A DNA stretch of 64,000 bases from JAXGPX01 sp040766745 (GTDB lineage Bacteria > Bacillota > Sulfobacillia > Fermentithermobacillales > Fermentithermobacillaceae). The position numbers and the translations under genes were made by a program. Location of the stretch: the NCBI GenBank assembly GCA_040766745.1, contig JAXGPX010000002.1, forward strand, positions 248,001 through 312,000. Reading direction: 5' to 3'. Positions 1 through 7,780 of this stretch are shown here, in pieces; the first letter of the stretch is position 1, and each line of letters begins with the position of its first letter. The notes under the pieces were generated by a model that saw only the letters and a program-made list of their open reading frames with translations, did no database searches and was not told the origin of the DNA.

Positions 1-122
1 CTCTGCCGCGAATACCCGGGAGTAGACGCGTTGGCAATGTTATGGCCGGTGACGTCCATAGCACGCCTGGACGTAAGCAAAGCCGACTTCCCAATCTCAA
101 GAGTGGAGAATGTTGATGGCAA
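1..122 (-). CDS. flgK: Flagellar hook-associated protein 1 (FlgK), N-terminal fragment
   Basis: This is the first 40 or so codons of FlgK, which joins the flagellar hook to the filament; the rest runs off the left edge. The visible frame reads PSTFSTLEIGKSALLTSRRA and later contains GHNIANASTPGYSRQ, the N-terminal signature of flagellar rod/hook/junction proteins. The start appears to be TTG at 122-120, because a run of five G on the minus strand lies eight bases upstream. It follows flgN by 17 bases, and the order flgM-flgN-flgK matches Bacillus. The motif makes the identity secure; FlgL or FlgE are less likely given the gene order. Confidence 0.85.
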   Translation of the reverse strand, partial: MPSTFSTLEIGKSALLTSRRAMDVTGHNIANASTPGYSRQ

Positions 123-139
123 CAGCGTAACCCCCTATA

Positions 140-556
140 CTAAGCCTTTTGGTCAAATGCAATAGGTGCTGTTTTTGAGGCCTGGAAATAATCTTCCCTT
201 GGCAAAAACAGTCCGAGTTCGTATCTAACAAGTTCAAGGCTCTTGGATAATAGCTTCTGGTTTTGGTCGTTTAACCTTCGAAGCAAGAAAGTTTTATGTA
301 CAAGCCCAGGCCTTAGATTGGCAAAATCTTCACTTTCTGCCAGGCCGGTTAACCTAGAGCCATTGCCCTCAAACTGGGTTTGAATGGCACTAAGGCTCTC
401 AAGAACCTCTTCTTCCTCTTTGACTATTGCGTCAAGCCCAACACAATCGCCTGAAATAACCAATCGTTGCTTTTCACCTGCTAAATCCAGCAGTTTATCC
501 AAAATCACCTCAATGTTGTTTAGCAAGAGGAGAATGATTGAAGACTGAGATTCCAC
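140..556 (-). CDS. flgN: FlgN-family flagellar export chaperone
   Basis: This 138-residue, mostly helical protein has the size and charge pattern of FlgN (Bacillus YvyG), the cytosolic chaperone that escorts FlgK and FlgL to the flagellar export gate. An acidic stretch (KEEEEVLESL) near residues 46-55 and a C-terminal LVRYELGLFLPREDYF-like segment are visible. The start is GTG with AGGGGG eight bases upstream. It lies between flgM and flgK, exactly as in Bacillus. FlgN proteins are poorly conserved, so the assignment rests on context as much as on sequence. Confidence 0.8.
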   Translation of the reverse strand: MESQSSIILLLLNNIEVILDKLLDLAGEKQRLVISGDCVGLDAIVKEEEEVLESLSAIQTQFEGNGSRLTGLAESEDFANLRPGLVHKTFLLRRLNDQNQKLLSKSLELVRYELGLFLPREDYFQASKTAPIAFDQKA

Positions 557-616
557 TTTCGCCGCCCCCTTCTGGGACGGTAGCGACCCTAAGATGCTGG
601 CTTATGAGGCAAGTCG

Positions 617-913
617 TTACCGGATCCTATCAACCAGAAGCCTTCCCACCAGTTTGTCTGCAATTAACTCAGTATCAACAGAATAGTCGCCACTCTCTAC
701 TGCTTTGACAAGGGGCTCAACTCTGTCCTGGCGAATGTCAGGCAGGTTCTTGACCAATTCCCTTATCCTTTCGACGTCCCGGCCTGTAAATGACAGCCTG
801 GTACCATCTTGACGGGTATCCCGGGGAAGGCCCTTATCAATCGACACAGTCTTAAACGTCTTTTCAGCCTTGTATACCTTAAGCACTTGGTCTATTTGTG
901 TTCTTGATATCAT
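617..913 (-). CDS. flgM: Anti-sigma-28 factor FlgM
   Basis: FlgM binds the flagellar sigma factor SigD (sigma-28) and holds late flagellar genes off until the hook is finished. The N-terminus MISRTQIDQVLKVYKAE matches the usual FlgM opening, and the C-terminal half (RDVERIRELVKNLPDIRQDR, then LIADKLVGRLL) is the sigma-binding region. From this ATG the protein is 98 residues. An upstream GTG at 946 would give 109 residues, and TTG at 916 is also possible. It sits between yvyF and flgN in conserved order. Confidence 0.85.
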   Translation of the reverse strand: MISRTQIDQVLKVYKAEKTFKTVSIDKGLPRDTRQDGTRLSFTGRDVERIRELVKNLPDIRQDRVEPLVKAVESGDYSVDTELIADKLVGRLLVDRIR

Positions 914-1003
914 CAACTTGACATCGCCTCTTTCAAGTTTCGCCACCGTCCACCATACTCATCGTTTAACAGCATGGCCGGGTTTAGCTTTGGCCTCTAA
1001 AAC

Positions 1004-1450
1004 CTATTTTCGTCTTCGGCGAATTGTGTCAATCGTATACATTTGCTCCCGGGTTCTGGGTGATTCTTTTTGCAAACTTATTTCGGGCAGTTCGTGATCA
1101 GACCTGTCACCTTTGCCTGACTCACTAATGGATAGTCCGGAAAGGGCCTTTTGGCACTCAGGGCATATTTTGCCTGCTGCAACCGGCCTCTTGCATATAG
1201 CACATCTGCTGCCGGCTTCGTCGTTAAACTCAGTGCCTACTATTCGCCCCTGGCGCACAAATTCCGTTACTATTTCAACTGGAACTCCTGTGTCTTCACT
1301 AACAACTCTGACTGAAGCGCCTGAATGGCTAGACAGATATTCTTTTACAACTTCAAACAGATCCTCTTCTTTCCCGATGCAATCCTGGCATATTGTCAAT
1401 CCTGAGCTCAAAAAGAGCCTGCCGCATCTCCTGCAATTTTGAATTCCCAT
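1004..1450 (-). CDS. yvyF: YvyF-like flagellar-operon zinc-finger protein (TIGR03826 family)
   Basis: This 148-residue protein has two cysteine clusters: CRRCGRLF...CQDC near the N-terminus and CAICKRPVAAGKICPEC in the middle, both likely zinc-binding. The helical segment between them (VRVVSEDTGVPVEIVTEFVRQGRI) looks like a helix-turn-helix. This layout is that of YvyF, a flagellar-operon protein thought to regulate or assist flagellar gene expression; its precise role is not known to me. ATG at 1450 has AAAGGTGG six bases upstream and is preferred over a longer frame overlapping comFC. Confidence 0.8.
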   Translation of the reverse strand: MGIQNCRRCGRLFLSSGLTICQDCIGKEEDLFEVVKEYLSSHSGASVRVVSEDTGVPVEIVTEFVRQGRIVGTEFNDEAGSRCAICKRPVAAGKICPECQKALSGLSISESGKGDRSDHELPEISLQKESPRTREQMYTIDTIRRRRK

Positions 1451-1482
1451 TGGTATCCACCTTTCCCGTCCTTGGCAAACTC

Positions 1483-2145
1483 TCAATCCTTCAAAGTCCG
1501 CGCAAGTGTCACACAAACCACTTTGGTAGCCCCTGCTAATTTGAGGGCCCTTGCCGCTTCATCAAGGGTAGCGCCTGTAGTAATTACGTCATCAACCACG
1601 AGCACCCTAGCACCCCTAATAATTCGGCTATCCCGGGTTTCCATTGTTCCTCTCAGGTTTTGCCACCTGCCGGACCGGTCCAGCCGGGCCTGATGTTCCC
1701 GTGGTGCCTTTCTTACAAGAATATCGGTTAGAGGCAAACAAATTTTACACGCTACACCTACAGCAAGGTCTCTCGCCTGGTTATAGCCTCTGACTTTCTT
1801 GCTTCGGGATTCAAGTGGTACAGGCACTACTATGTCGGCATCGAAGAAAGATTGTGCTATCTCACCAAGCAAAAGTCCAAGGGGCCTGGATAGCCAGCGC
1901 TGGCCGTAATATTTCATCCGGTTGATAGCATACTTCAGATGTCCACCGTAAACTCCCAGGGACCTCCCTGCGTCAAAGTAGTACATGTTACGGCGGCAAT
2001 CCTGGCATATCTCCAGGGGTGTACGCAAGGGCAATCCGCATATCTTGCACACATGTAGCATTTGAAGCCTGAGGGCATCCCTGCATTTTCCGCATATTCC
2101 CATCTCCGGAACCTCAGCCCCGCAGAAACAGCAGTATGAGGGCAT
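1483..2145 (-). CDS. comFC: ComF-family phosphoribosyltransferase-like competence protein ComFC
   Basis: The 220-residue protein begins with a four-cysteine zinc ribbon (CCFCG...CGKC, then CKICG...CQDC) and ends in a type I phosphoribosyltransferase domain with the PRPP-binding loop VLVVDDVITTGAT near residues 180-192. This is the ComFC/GntX architecture, needed in Bacillus and relatives for natural DNA uptake. No comFA or comFB is seen upstream, so ComFC may act alone here. It lies 32 bases upstream of yvyF and probably shares a transcript with the flagellar genes. No strong SD precedes the ATG. Confidence 0.88.
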   Translation of the reverse strand: MPSYCCFCGAEVPEMGICGKCRDALRLQMLHVCKICGLPLRTPLEICQDCRRNMYYFDAGRSLGVYGGHLKYAINRMKYYGQRWLSRPLGLLLGEIAQSFFDADIVVPVPLESRSKKVRGYNQARDLAVGVACKICLPLTDILVRKAPREHQARLDRSGRWQNLRGTMETRDSRIIRGARVLVVDDVITTGATLDEAARALKLAGATKVVCVTLARTLKD

Positions 2146-2208
2146 CCCATAAACAAGGCCAGATAATCCGCCTAGGAATCTACATACCCCGATTCTCTTT
2201 TGCTTACT

Positions 2209-2556
2209 TCAAAACCGGATACAGGCTGCACCCTGGCGGTCAAGGCACAACACCAGGGCTTGGGCCCCGGGAGAAGGCTCAGTAACCACGAGCCCTTCCC
2301 TGGTTAGCAGATCCACCGTCCGGCTCCACTCCTTGTTGTATATACCGGTGTATACAGTGAATTCAGGTGCCAGCCCCGCCAGCTGGAATCGCACGTTCAA
2401 ACACCGAACAACCGGTTCGATTAGGTCATGGCATTGGTTTACACAGATTAAAACGGTCAGGGCTTTGGGATTTGAATTGAATAAACCGCCTCTGATTATT
2501 TCCAGAATACACCATCCGGAAATTAGCATCAAGAGTATTTTCTGTGGGCTAAGCAA
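2209..2556 (-). CDS. Small membrane-anchored protein of unknown function
   Basis: I do not recognise this 115-residue protein with certainty. It begins with a hydrophobic segment (residues about 5-20), followed by a soluble domain starting KALTVLICVNQCHDLIEPVV. That beta-alpha start resembles the first strand and helix of family-2 glycosyltransferases, as in some short clostridial proteins, but the domain is far too short for an enzyme. The start is TTG with GGGGGAG five bases upstream, and that SD lies in the 3' arm of a hairpin. It lies between metK and comFC. Confidence 0.55.
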   Translation of the reverse strand: MLSPQKILLMLISGWCILEIIRGGLFNSNPKALTVLICVNQCHDLIEPVVRCLNVRFQLAGLAPEFTVYTGIYNKEWSRTVDLLTREGLVVTEPSPGAQALVLCLDRQGAACIRF

Positions 2557-2560
2557 AGCA

Positions 2561-2595
2561 ACTCCCCCTGGAGCAATATATGCCCAAGGGGGAGT
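2561..2595 (-). terminator. Hairpin after metK carrying the SD of the next gene
   Basis: The arms ACTCCCCCT (2561-2569) and AGGGGGAGT (2587-2595) form a perfect nine-base-pair stem, ten bases after the metK stop codon. The RNA is minus-strand. No long T run follows, so termination may be weak. The 3' arm contains the GGGGGAG used as SD by the TTG start at 2556, so the stem should also limit translation of that gene. Confidence 0.55.
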
Positions 2596-2604
2596 ATCCG
2601 TCAG

Positions 2605-3792
2605 TTACATGTGTTTTAGGATTTCATCTTTCAGGTCCAGCCTCTCCCATGGAAGGTCCAGATCCTCTCTTCCAAAATGGCCGTACACTGATACCTGAGA
2701 ATATATCGGCCTTCTCAAGTCAAATCTCTCGATAATTGCACCTGGCCTGAAGTCGAAAGACTTACTCAAGGCATTCAAAATAGCGTCATCAGATGCAACT
2801 GCAGTATCTTTGGTGTCAATGGTAATCGAAACAGGGCGGGCCACTCCGATGACGTAAGCCACCTGTACCTCGCATTCTCTGGCAAGCCCCGCGGCAACTA
2901 TGTTCTTGGCAGCGTAGCGGGCAGCATAACATGCGGAGCGATCAACCTTTGTAGGATCTTTCCCCGAAAAACTGCCTCCACCATGCCTGGCAAATCCACC
3001 ATAGGTATCAGCAATAATCTTTCTGCCGGAAAGCCCGCTGTCTCCCTGTGGGCCTCCTACAACAAACCGTCCTGTGGCATTGACCAGGACCCTTGTTTGT
3101 TCATCTATTAGCTCAGGCGGAATAGACTTCTGTATCACCTGGGAAATCACATCTTCACGTATAGTAGAAAGAGACACGTCACTGGCATGTTGAGCGGAAA
3201 CCACAACAGTATGGACTCTTACAGGTACTCCGTCCCGGTACTCCATGGTAACCTGCGTCTTTCCGTCAGGCCTCAGATAAGGCAAAATCCTTTCGTGCCT
3301 TACATCAGACAAACGCTTGGAAAGACGGTGTGACAGGTAAATCGGAGTAGGCATGAAAACCTCGGTCTCATCACATGCATACCCGAACATCAGGCCCTGG
3401 TCACCGGCACCAAGGGTATCGGGCATTTCCCCTTCTTTGGACTCGAGAGAACGATCAACACCCAGGGCAATATCTGGCGATTGATCTTCTATTGCCGTGA
3501 GGACGGCACATGTGTCTGCATCAAAACCAAACTTGGCGCGAGTATATCCTATCCGGCGCAGAGTCTCCCTAACTATATGGGGCATGTCTACGTAACACTC
3601 AGTGGAAATCTCACCTGCTACCAGGACAAACCCTGTCTTGACAAGGCACTCACAGGCAACCCTTGCCATCTTATCGTTCTCAAGAATAGCATCAAGGATT
3701 GAGTCAACAATTTGATCGGCAACTTTGTCAGGATGGCCTTCTGTTACCGACTCAGAAGTAAATAGTTTTCTTCCCCCGGCCATAGTTGGCAT
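2605..3792 (-). CDS. metK: S-adenosylmethionine synthetase
   Basis: MetK makes S-adenosylmethionine from methionine and ATP. The 395-residue length is normal. Visible signatures are FTSESVTEGHPDK at the N-terminus, GAGDQGLMFGYA in the middle, and GGGSFSGKDPTKVDRSA, the glycine-rich catalytic loop. The ATG at 3792 has AGAAGGAGGG ending seven bases upstream; an internal ATG at codon 4 is possible. No SAM riboswitch is recognisable in the 90 bases upstream. It stands alone between fabZ and the small membrane protein gene. Confidence 0.97.
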   Translation of the reverse strand: MPTMAGGRKLFTSESVTEGHPDKVADQIVDSILDAILENDKMARVACECLVKTGFVLVAGEISTECYVDMPHIVRETLRRIGYTRAKFGFDADTCAVLTAIEDQSPDIALGVDRSLESKEGEMPDTLGAGDQGLMFGYACDETEVFMPTPIYLSHRLSKRLSDVRHERILPYLRPDGKTQVTMEYRDGVPVRVHTVVVSAQHASDVSLSTIREDVISQVIQKSIPPELIDEQTRVLVNATGRFVVGGPQGDSGLSGRKIIADTYGGFARHGGGSFSGKDPTKVDRSACYAARYAAKNIVAAGLARECEVQVAYVIGVARPVSITIDTKDTAVASDDAILNALSKSFDFRPGAIIERFDLRRPIYSQVSVYGHFGREDLDLPWERLDLKDEILKHM

Positions 3793-3882
3793 GACTAACC
3801 CTCCTTCTGGAGGAAATAAAATACAGGCTAACTAAGCCTCAGACTGAAATCTATGACATATTAGCACCCATCAAAGGTATAG

Positions 3883-4374
3883 TCAAACAGGAAGGCCAAA
3901 AACAACCTTCGCCACCGCTGCCTCTTTTCCATCAGCAAAAGCCTTACCATTGGCTCTTCCGATGTTCATCCTGATGCCTTCTATAGTTACCTCTGCCCTG
4001 AGGGTTTGGCCTGGCCTTACCGGCCTTCTGAAACGTGCAGATTCAACTCCCGCAAGGTAAGCAACTTTTCCTTTGAGGCCTGTGTCGCAGAGGATTGCCA
4101 GGGCCCCTGTTTGCGCCATCATCTCCAGTATAATGACTCCGGGGAAAATGGGCTCTTGCGGAAAATGCCCCTTAAAGAAGAGATGATCTTGAGGAATGTC
4201 AAATTCAGCTACAGCAGACTTGCCCTGTTCAATAGATATGATCCGCGTCAAAAACAAAAACGGGTCCCTGTGAGGAAGAATCTCTTTTATCCGCTTAAGG
4301 TTGCCGTTATCATGGCCTGAGCCGTCATTCGCCGACAAGCAATTTTCATTGTCCGACAGGCGGGTTTGCTTCAC
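3883..4374 (-). CDS. fabZ: 3-hydroxyacyl-[acyl-carrier-protein] dehydratase FabZ
   Basis: FabZ removes water from beta-hydroxyacyl-ACP in fatty-acid elongation. The hotdog-fold signatures are present: LPHRDPFLFLTRI, then GHFPQEPIFPGVIILEMMAQTGA with the catalytic His and Glu. The preferred start is GTG at 4374 (GGGAG nine bases upstream), giving 163 residues with an N-terminal tail of about 25 residues before the domain. ATG codons at 4383 and 4380 are alternatives with poor spacing. The gene overlaps the flgJ-like gene by 29 bases. fabZ next to flhP is also found in Bacillus. Confidence 0.93.
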   Translation of the reverse strand: MKQTRLSDNENCLSANDGSGHDNGNLKRIKEILPHRDPFLFLTRIISIEQGKSAVAEFDIPQDHLFFKGHFPQEPIFPGVIILEMMAQTGALAILCDTGLKGKVAYLAGVESARFRRPVRPGQTLRAEVTIEGIRMNIGRANGKAFADGKEAAVAKVVFGLPV

Positions 4375-4672
4375 TGGCATCATCTCCCGAAAATTCTTCA
4401 GAAGATGATTTCGACAGCTGCTTGTAAAGTACCTTCGCAAGGCCGATTCCCCCGGCTTGAGCCCATGCTTTTCCCATGGCCTGGGAAAGCATTACATCCC
4501 ACCCGCCAAGCTCTACGCCTGAGTTCTTGGCCATGTTGCGCCACAACGTCGTGAGAAAAACAGACTCAAAATCCTGGCAGGATTCTGCAAGCCTCAAGTC
4601 CTTTCGGGAATCTGTGGTATAAGCCGGAAGCGCCTGGCTATTGTAAAAAAGATTGCCTGCCTTAATATCCAT
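4346..4672 (-). CDS. flgJ: FlgJ-like flagellar rod-binding protein
   Basis: This 108-residue protein matches the N-terminal rod-binding domain of FlgJ, with CQDFESVFLTTLWRNMAKNS around residues 32-51 followed by LSQAMGKAWAQAGGIGLAKVLYKQL. It lacks the peptidoglycan hydrolase domain of enterobacterial FlgJ, as is usual in Bacillota, and probably acts as a rod scaffold or cap. ATG at 4672 has AGGGG ten bases upstream and starts after the flhP stop; longer frames would run back into flhP. It follows the rod genes flhO and flhP. Confidence 0.8.
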   Translation of the reverse strand: MDIKAGNLFYNSQALPAYTTDSRKDLRLAESCQDFESVFLTTLWRNMAKNSGVELGGWDVMLSQAMGKAWAQAGGIGLAKVLYKQLSKSSSEEFSGDDASEANPPVGQ

Positions 4673-4695
4673 ATCTCTCATACCCCTATTTACTC

Positions 4696-5457
4696 TTACC
4701 GTCTTATGTTGTTGGCAATAGACCACATCTGGTCGGCAGTCTCTACAGACTTTGAGTTGAGTTCAAAAGCCCTTTGAGCCACTATCAGATTTACCATTTC
4801 AGAGACTATCTCAACATTTGAAGTCTCCAGGTAACCTGCCAGGATTGAACCTGCCCCCTCATGGCCTGGCTCTACCTGGATCCCTTCTCCCGATTGGGGG
4901 GTATCTCTGAATAGATTAGATCCTACAGCCTCCAGCCCAGAAGAATTGGCAAATACAGTTAGGGCTATCTGCCCAAATTCCTGAAAAGAATCATCTAACT
5001 TTCCGGTGATTGTACCGTCTCTGTCTATGGTCAGTTCCTGAAGTCCCCTTGGGATAGTGCTTCCGCCTTCAATCCTTACGGGATACCCGTCGGAAGTAAC
5101 TAATCGGCCGTCGCTATCCAACCTGAACGCGCCGTTCCGGGTATACCGGTATTCGCCATTTGGATATTCTATTGTAAAGAAACCTTCACCTTCTATTGCA
5201 AGTGAGAGGGAATCACCGGCCCTTTCCAGAGGGCCCTGGCTGAAATTCCTTTGGGTACCGGCCACACGAACCCCACTGCCTACCGATGCTAGTGTATCCC
5301 TGCCTGTCCTGAGATTCTGATAGAAAAGATCTTGGAACTGAACCCGCTGTCTCTTAAATCCGGCCGTATTGACATTGGCAAGATTATTGGAAATGTTGTC
5401 TATATTAAACTGCTGGGCCGCCATTCCGGTAGCCCCTGACCACAATGCTCTTAGCAT
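4696..5457 (-). CDS. flhP: Flagellar basal-body rod/hook protein FlhP (FlgG-like)
   Basis: The 253-residue protein starts MLRALWSGATGMAAQQFNID and continues NNLANVNTAGFKR, the N-terminal rod-protein motif. It ends with the matching helix SEMVNLIVAQRAFELNSKSV, and the central part is a FlgG/E-like beta domain. In Bacillus, mbl is followed by flhO and flhP, encoding two distal-rod proteins, and the order here is the same. ATG at 5457 has AAGGA nine bases upstream. It could equally be named flgG; the neighbourhood favours FlhP. Confidence 0.9.
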   Translation of the reverse strand: MLRALWSGATGMAAQQFNIDNISNNLANVNTAGFKRQRVQFQDLFYQNLRTGRDTLASVGSGVRVAGTQRNFSQGPLERAGDSLSLAIEGEGFFTIEYPNGEYRYTRNGAFRLDSDGRLVTSDGYPVRIEGGSTIPRGLQELTIDRDGTITGKLDDSFQEFGQIALTVFANSSGLEAVGSNLFRDTPQSGEGIQVEPGHEGAGSILAGYLETSNVEIVSEMVNLIVAQRAFELNSKSVETADQMWSIANNIRR

Positions 5458-5514
5458 TGGCTTTCATCCTTCCGCACGTTCTGATTTTCCCAAACGGTTT
5501 TCAAAACTCCGAAA

Positions 5515-6255
5515 CTAAACTCTGCCCACACGGTTCACTGCTTGATCCAGAGTCTCATCATGGGCGTGAAGAGCCCTTTGAGCTGCCTCATAGGCCCTTA
5601 GCGAAGAAATCAAGTTGACCATTTCAGAAACAGGATCGACAGTAGATTTCTCAAGAACCCCAACTACGAGCCTTGGAAATTCAATGAGAGAGGGTACAGC
5701 TCCATCGGCCCTAAATAGGGTATTGCCTTCTTTTCTCAATACGCCGCTATCACGGGAAAATGAATAGACAGCGAGATTGCCGATTTTCTCGCCGTCAGCC
5801 ATAACAGACCCATCTTCCGAAATACCGAAGGTGCTATGGCCGTCTGCCTGAATAGGCCCGTTCCTACCCAGGACCCGGTATCCGGCCACAGTCACGTATC
5901 CATCTGAGATGGCCAGGTTTCCCATTCTGGTATACCTTGTACCTGACGGCGTTTCCACACTTAAGTAAGTGCCCTGGGGCAACACAATATCCAGCGGATT
6001 CTCAGTGGTTTCAAGGGGGCCGGTAACCCCTAGTGTGGCAATATCATGTATTACTGTACCTCCGGTGTATCCTCCTATAGCCGTTTGGGTAAACGGTTCA
6101 AACCTGTACATGAGGACATCATGGAAACTCCGGGAGATAGTTTTGTCTTTTTGATATGCTACAGTATCAGCATTTGCCAGGTTATTTGCGATAACTTCTT
6201 GATTAAGTACCTGGGCCCTCATTGCTGTGGTAGCAGATAAAATACCTCTAATCAA
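5515..6255 (-). CDS. flhO: Flagellar basal-body rod protein FlhO (FlgF/FlgG-like)
   Basis: This 246-residue rod protein opens with MIRGILSATTAMRAQVLNQE and NNLANADTVAYQKDK, and closes with VSEMVNLISSLRAYEAAQRA, so both conserved terminal helices are intact. The start is TTG with a GGGGGGAT SD eight bases upstream. It lies 60 bases downstream of mbl and 57 bases upstream of flhP, probably in one transcript. The tandem pair of related rod genes is typical of Bacillota. Confidence 0.9.
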   Translation of the reverse strand: MIRGILSATTAMRAQVLNQEVIANNLANADTVAYQKDKTISRSFHDVLMYRFEPFTQTAIGGYTGGTVIHDIATLGVTGPLETTENPLDIVLPQGTYLSVETPSGTRYTRMGNLAISDGYVTVAGYRVLGRNGPIQADGHSTFGISEDGSVMADGEKIGNLAVYSFSRDSGVLRKEGNTLFRADGAVPSLIEFPRLVVGVLEKSTVDPVSEMVNLISSLRAYEAAQRALHAHDETLDQAVNRVGRV

Positions 6256-6315
6256 TTTCAGAAATCCCCCCTCACTTTGTATCGACGTGAGGCGGGAAGT
6301 GATTAGTGGGAAACG

Positions 6316-7332
6316 CTAGGTTGTGAGCCCTGTCATGTGTTCTTTGTAAAGATCGAAGTTCTCAAGGGCTACATAAGTTCCCCTGGCAACACACGAAACT
6401 GGATCCTCAGCTACATGAACTGATAACCCTGTTGCATCTGTAATAAACGAGCCGATTCCTTTGAGAAGAGCGCCACCGCCGGTTAGAATAATCCCTCTGT
6501 CAATAATGTCACCTAGAAGTTCCGGTGGCGTTCTGTCCAAAACCTGCCTAACGGCGCTCAAAATAGCATCAAGAGGTTCAGACATGGCTAATCTCAAATC
6601 AGAAGAATTAATCAGCATGCTTCTGGGCAGGCCTGTAAGTGCGTCTCGCCCTTTTATCTCATACCTCAGGCCTTCAGTCCATTCGGCATGGGCCGAACCT
6701 ATATTAATCTTGGCCTGCTCTGCAGTAGACTCACCTATGTGGAGATTGTACTCTTTCCGGACAAACTTGATAATAGCATCGTCAAACGCGTTACCGCCTA
6801 TACGGGTTGATATCCCCCTGACAATGCCATTCAGGGATAAGACTGCGATATCTGTAGTTCCCCCTCCAATATCCACTACCATATGGCCCATTGGGGCTGT
6901 AATATCCAGGCCGGCGCCAAGAGCCGCCGCCAGGGGTTCCTCGATCAAGTACACACGGCCGCCTCCTGCCGCAATCCCAGCCTGAAGAACTGCCCTTCTC
7001 TCTACAGAGGTAATTGCTGCAGGAACACATAAGAGAAGCCTGGGTTTGGTTATGGACATTGAACCCAGGCATTTCCGCAAGAAGTACCTGAGCATTAGCT
7101 CAGTAACCTCAATATCAGTTATGACTCCCTGCCTGAGAGGGCGTAATGTTACTATGTTGCCAGGTGTTCTGCCCACCATGCGCCTGGCCGCTTCACCAAC
7201 AGCCAGGACCTCTCTGCTTTCGACATGCCGGGCGATCACAGAAGGCTCCCTCATGACAATGCCCTTGCCTGACATAAATACCAGTACAGAGCAAGTCCCC
7301 AGGTCTATTCCTATGTCTTTGCCACCTATCAC
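6316..7332 (-). CDS. mbl: MreB/Mbl-type bacterial actin
   Basis: This 338-residue actin homologue guides lateral wall synthesis from the inner face of the membrane. Phosphate-binding motifs are visible: IGIDLGTCSVLVF at the N-terminus, VVDIGGGTTDIAVLSL near residues 150-165, and LTGGGALLKGIG near 285. The phosphate-1 loop has Cys-Ser where many MreB proteins have Ala-Asn. Position directly after spoIIID identifies it as Mbl rather than MreB. The start is GTG with GAGGTG seven bases upstream. Confidence 0.93.
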   Translation of the reverse strand: MIGGKDIGIDLGTCSVLVFMSGKGIVMREPSVIARHVESREVLAVGEAARRMVGRTPGNIVTLRPLRQGVITDIEVTELMLRYFLRKCLGSMSITKPRLLLCVPAAITSVERRAVLQAGIAAGGGRVYLIEEPLAAALGAGLDITAPMGHMVVDIGGGTTDIAVLSLNGIVRGISTRIGGNAFDDAIIKFVRKEYNLHIGESTAEQAKINIGSAHAEWTEGLRYEIKGRDALTGLPRSMLINSSDLRLAMSEPLDAILSAVRQVLDRTPPELLGDIIDRGIILTGGGALLKGIGSFITDATGLSVHVAEDPVSCVARGTYVALENFDLYKEHMTGLTT

Positions 7333-7447
7333 ATTAAGACACCTCGTAGATCTATTGCTGGAATAGTTCTACACAAAGTGCCGGTATCCTTCTAAATAGT
7401 GGCATTTTCGGCGAGATTCGCCGTTTGGCTATTGCGCTTGGGCTAGA

Positions 7448-7699
7448 TCAGTTAGTTCTTTCGTACTTCTTCTTGGTAGCCTCTCCTCCCCTGATGTGTC
7501 TTTCGGCTTTATTCACGTCCAGTATCTCACGGACAAGTTTAGCCAGTTGCGGGCGGATTTTGGGCAACCTTTCTGTAACATCCTTGTGAACCGTGCTCTT
7601 CGAAACGCCAAAGATCCGGGCAGCTTCACGAACCGTTGATTGGGTATCCCTTATATATTCGCCGATGTCGACGGCACGTTTCCATATCACGTCATTCAT
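7448..7699 (-). CDS. spoIIID: Sporulation transcription regulator SpoIIID
   Basis: SpoIIID is the small DNA-binding regulator that tunes sigma-E and sigma-K genes in the mother cell. The 83-residue product contains the helix-turn-helix TVREAARIFGVSKSTVHKDV (residues about 22-41) followed by the LPKIRPQLAKLVREILDVNKAERHIRGG basic region. Length and sequence match the family closely. ATG at 7699 has AAGGGGG eight bases upstream. It lies between spoIIQ and mbl in conserved order. The A+T-rich stretch at 7731-7740 could be part of its promoter, but I could not match a sigma-E consensus securely. Confidence 0.96.
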   Translation of the reverse strand: MNDVIWKRAVDIGEYIRDTQSTVREAARIFGVSKSTVHKDVTERLPKIRPQLAKLVREILDVNKAERHIRGGEATKKKYERTN

Positions 7700-7780
7700 A
7701 CGAGTGTCCCCCTTAGTGGGATGTTACGGTAATATATATGCGGACGTGGGGAAATCATGCGACCAAGTCTCAACATCCTG

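Noticed and set aside
1935..2156. Minus-strand open frame of 73 codons overlapping the comFC start
   Set aside because: It lies in another frame over a well-supported comFC N-terminal zinc ribbon.
3793..3882. SAM riboswitch upstream of metK
   Set aside because: Only 90 bases are available and none of the conserved core elements of the SAM-I or SAM-II types is visible.
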